Shown piece after piece: positions 63,689 to 64,000 of a DNA stretch of 64,000 nucleotides. Where the stretch lies: positions 3,038,001 to 3,102,000 of the forward strand of contig CP073041.1 of assembly GCA_025370055.1 (NCBI GenBank), in the 5' to 3' direction. A program made the translations under genes and the position numbers. Each line of letters begins with the position of its first letter. Positions within the stretch are counted from its first letter, which is position 1. The notes below the pieces were generated by a model. The model saw nothing but the letters and a program-made list of their open reading frames with translations, was not told where the DNA came from and ran no database searches. Source of the stretch: Woronichinia naegeliana WA131. Lineage in GTDB: Bacteria > Cyanobacteriota > Cyanobacteriia > Cyanobacteriales > Microcystaceae.

Positions 63689-64000
63689 GGGTGCGACCTT
63701 TAGTTGATAAAAGCTGTTGTAATCAGGGTTCTACAGGGAACCCATATTGATCAAGTTTTGCCCAAAATTGACTCCATCGTTCCTTGGTCAATACCAAAGC
63801 TCGTAGGCTCAAAATAATTCCTGCTCCTTTTTCCTTCCATCGCATTCCTGAACAACATAATCGTTGTTTGACCAACGTCTTACAAGCTGCTTCCGTAACA
63901 CCTGAACCAATCGGATACTTTTTCTCTAAGTATTCAGCATAATCCATTTGATGCTGATGATTCTCGTAATAAGTAATCGCCGCTTGTAGTTTCTCGGTAA
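63689..64000 (-). mobile_element. ISKra4-like element, end inside the giant gene
   Basis: Contains the 3' end of a transposase gene (63723-64000). The putative terminus is at about 63689 (reading GGGTGCGACCTTTAG inward), right beside the interrupted gene. The other end is outside the window. Confidence 0.7.
63723..64000 (-). CDS. ISKra4-type transposase, C-terminal part
   Basis: Partial gene; the 5' end is beyond the window. The frame is open to the window edge and reads TEKLQAAITYYENHQHQMDYAEYLEKKYPIGSGVTEAACK-type sequence (fragments YYENHQHQMDYAEYL, YPIGSGVTEAACKTLVKQR, CSGMRWKEKGAGIILSLRAL). YPIGSG followed by an acidic residue and K-x-R-x..GMRW is the C-terminal signature of ISKra4-family DDE transposases. 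The TGA stop is at 63723-63725, about 35 bases from the element end. Confidence 0.85.
   Translation of the reverse strand, partial: TEKLQAAITYYENHQHQMDYAEYLEKKYPIGSGVTEAACKTLVKQRLCCSGMRWKEKGAGIILSLRALVLTKERWSQFWAKLDQYGFPVEP

Overview
This window looks like a chromosomal segment of a unicellular cyanobacterium. The evidence is dense HIP1 octamers (GCGATCGC) in and between genes, the photosystem II genes psbY and ycf39, a cyanobacterial-type Hfq, ComFB, Ccs1/ResB, a DesA-type desaturase, PII, a Cdv3-like division protein and a type II NADH dehydrogenase. Low to moderate GC and heavy IS/MITE load suggest the Microcystis/Synechocystis/Woronichinia-like Chroococcales. That placement is inference from gene content, not from a marker gene. 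No rRNA, tRNA, CRISPR array, prophage or recognisable defence island was seen.

Layout. 1-9934: housekeeping genes (Kir-type K+ channel, nadA, gamma-carbonic-anhydrase-like protein, psbY, LptF/G-type permease, leuD, nadK, ycf39, a subtilase, a chorismate lyase). 9935-10332: repeat-rich spacer with a 137-bp MITE. 10333-19044: a DHNA-CoA/hotdog thioesterase, recQ, pabC-like, ABC-2 permease, glyQ, the hfq-comFB pair, a SigG-type ECF sigma with its anti-sigma, and a gamma-glutamylcyclotransferase-like gene. 19045-23744: an inverted second MITE copy, ccs1, a TpsB outer-membrane transporter, and an IS1-like insertion sequence placed just upstream of tpsB. 23912-33745: DUF1400 protein, conserved membrane protein, PhoH, AmpG-like transporter, YqeG phosphatase and a 1409-residue SNF2 helicase. 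33979-34492: nested MITEs and IS remnants. 34780-37162: coaD, cdv3-like gene with a 9-bp tandem repeat, glycosyltransferase. 37245-39222: a nested IS cluster. 39353-53154: nfu, Nudix, gpsA, egtD, rdgB, glnB, CDF transporter, PrxQ-like peroxiredoxin, histidine kinase, methyltransferase, APC permease, desA, ndb and a coiled-coil repeat protein. 53477-63673: a gene for a giant secreted RTX/FG-GAP surface protein. 63689-64000: an ISKra4-like element at the 5' end of that gene.

Functional themes. Quinone and redox metabolism recurs: chorismate lyase for the plastoquinone ring, a thioesterase of the phylloquinone route, NDH-2, Ccs1 for cytochrome c, and a peroxiredoxin. NAD metabolism is represented by nadA and nadK. 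Regulation includes PII, Hfq, ComFB and SigG/anti-sigma. The most unusual content is mobile DNA. An IS4-type element with a perfect 17-bp inverted repeat and 9-bp target duplication sits inside an IS1634-type gene, which is itself joined to the tail of an IS1-like element. Several small non-autonomous elements have recognisable ends, including one whose two ends resemble the two ends of the local IS1-like element. An insertion appears to have removed the true start of the giant surface protein.
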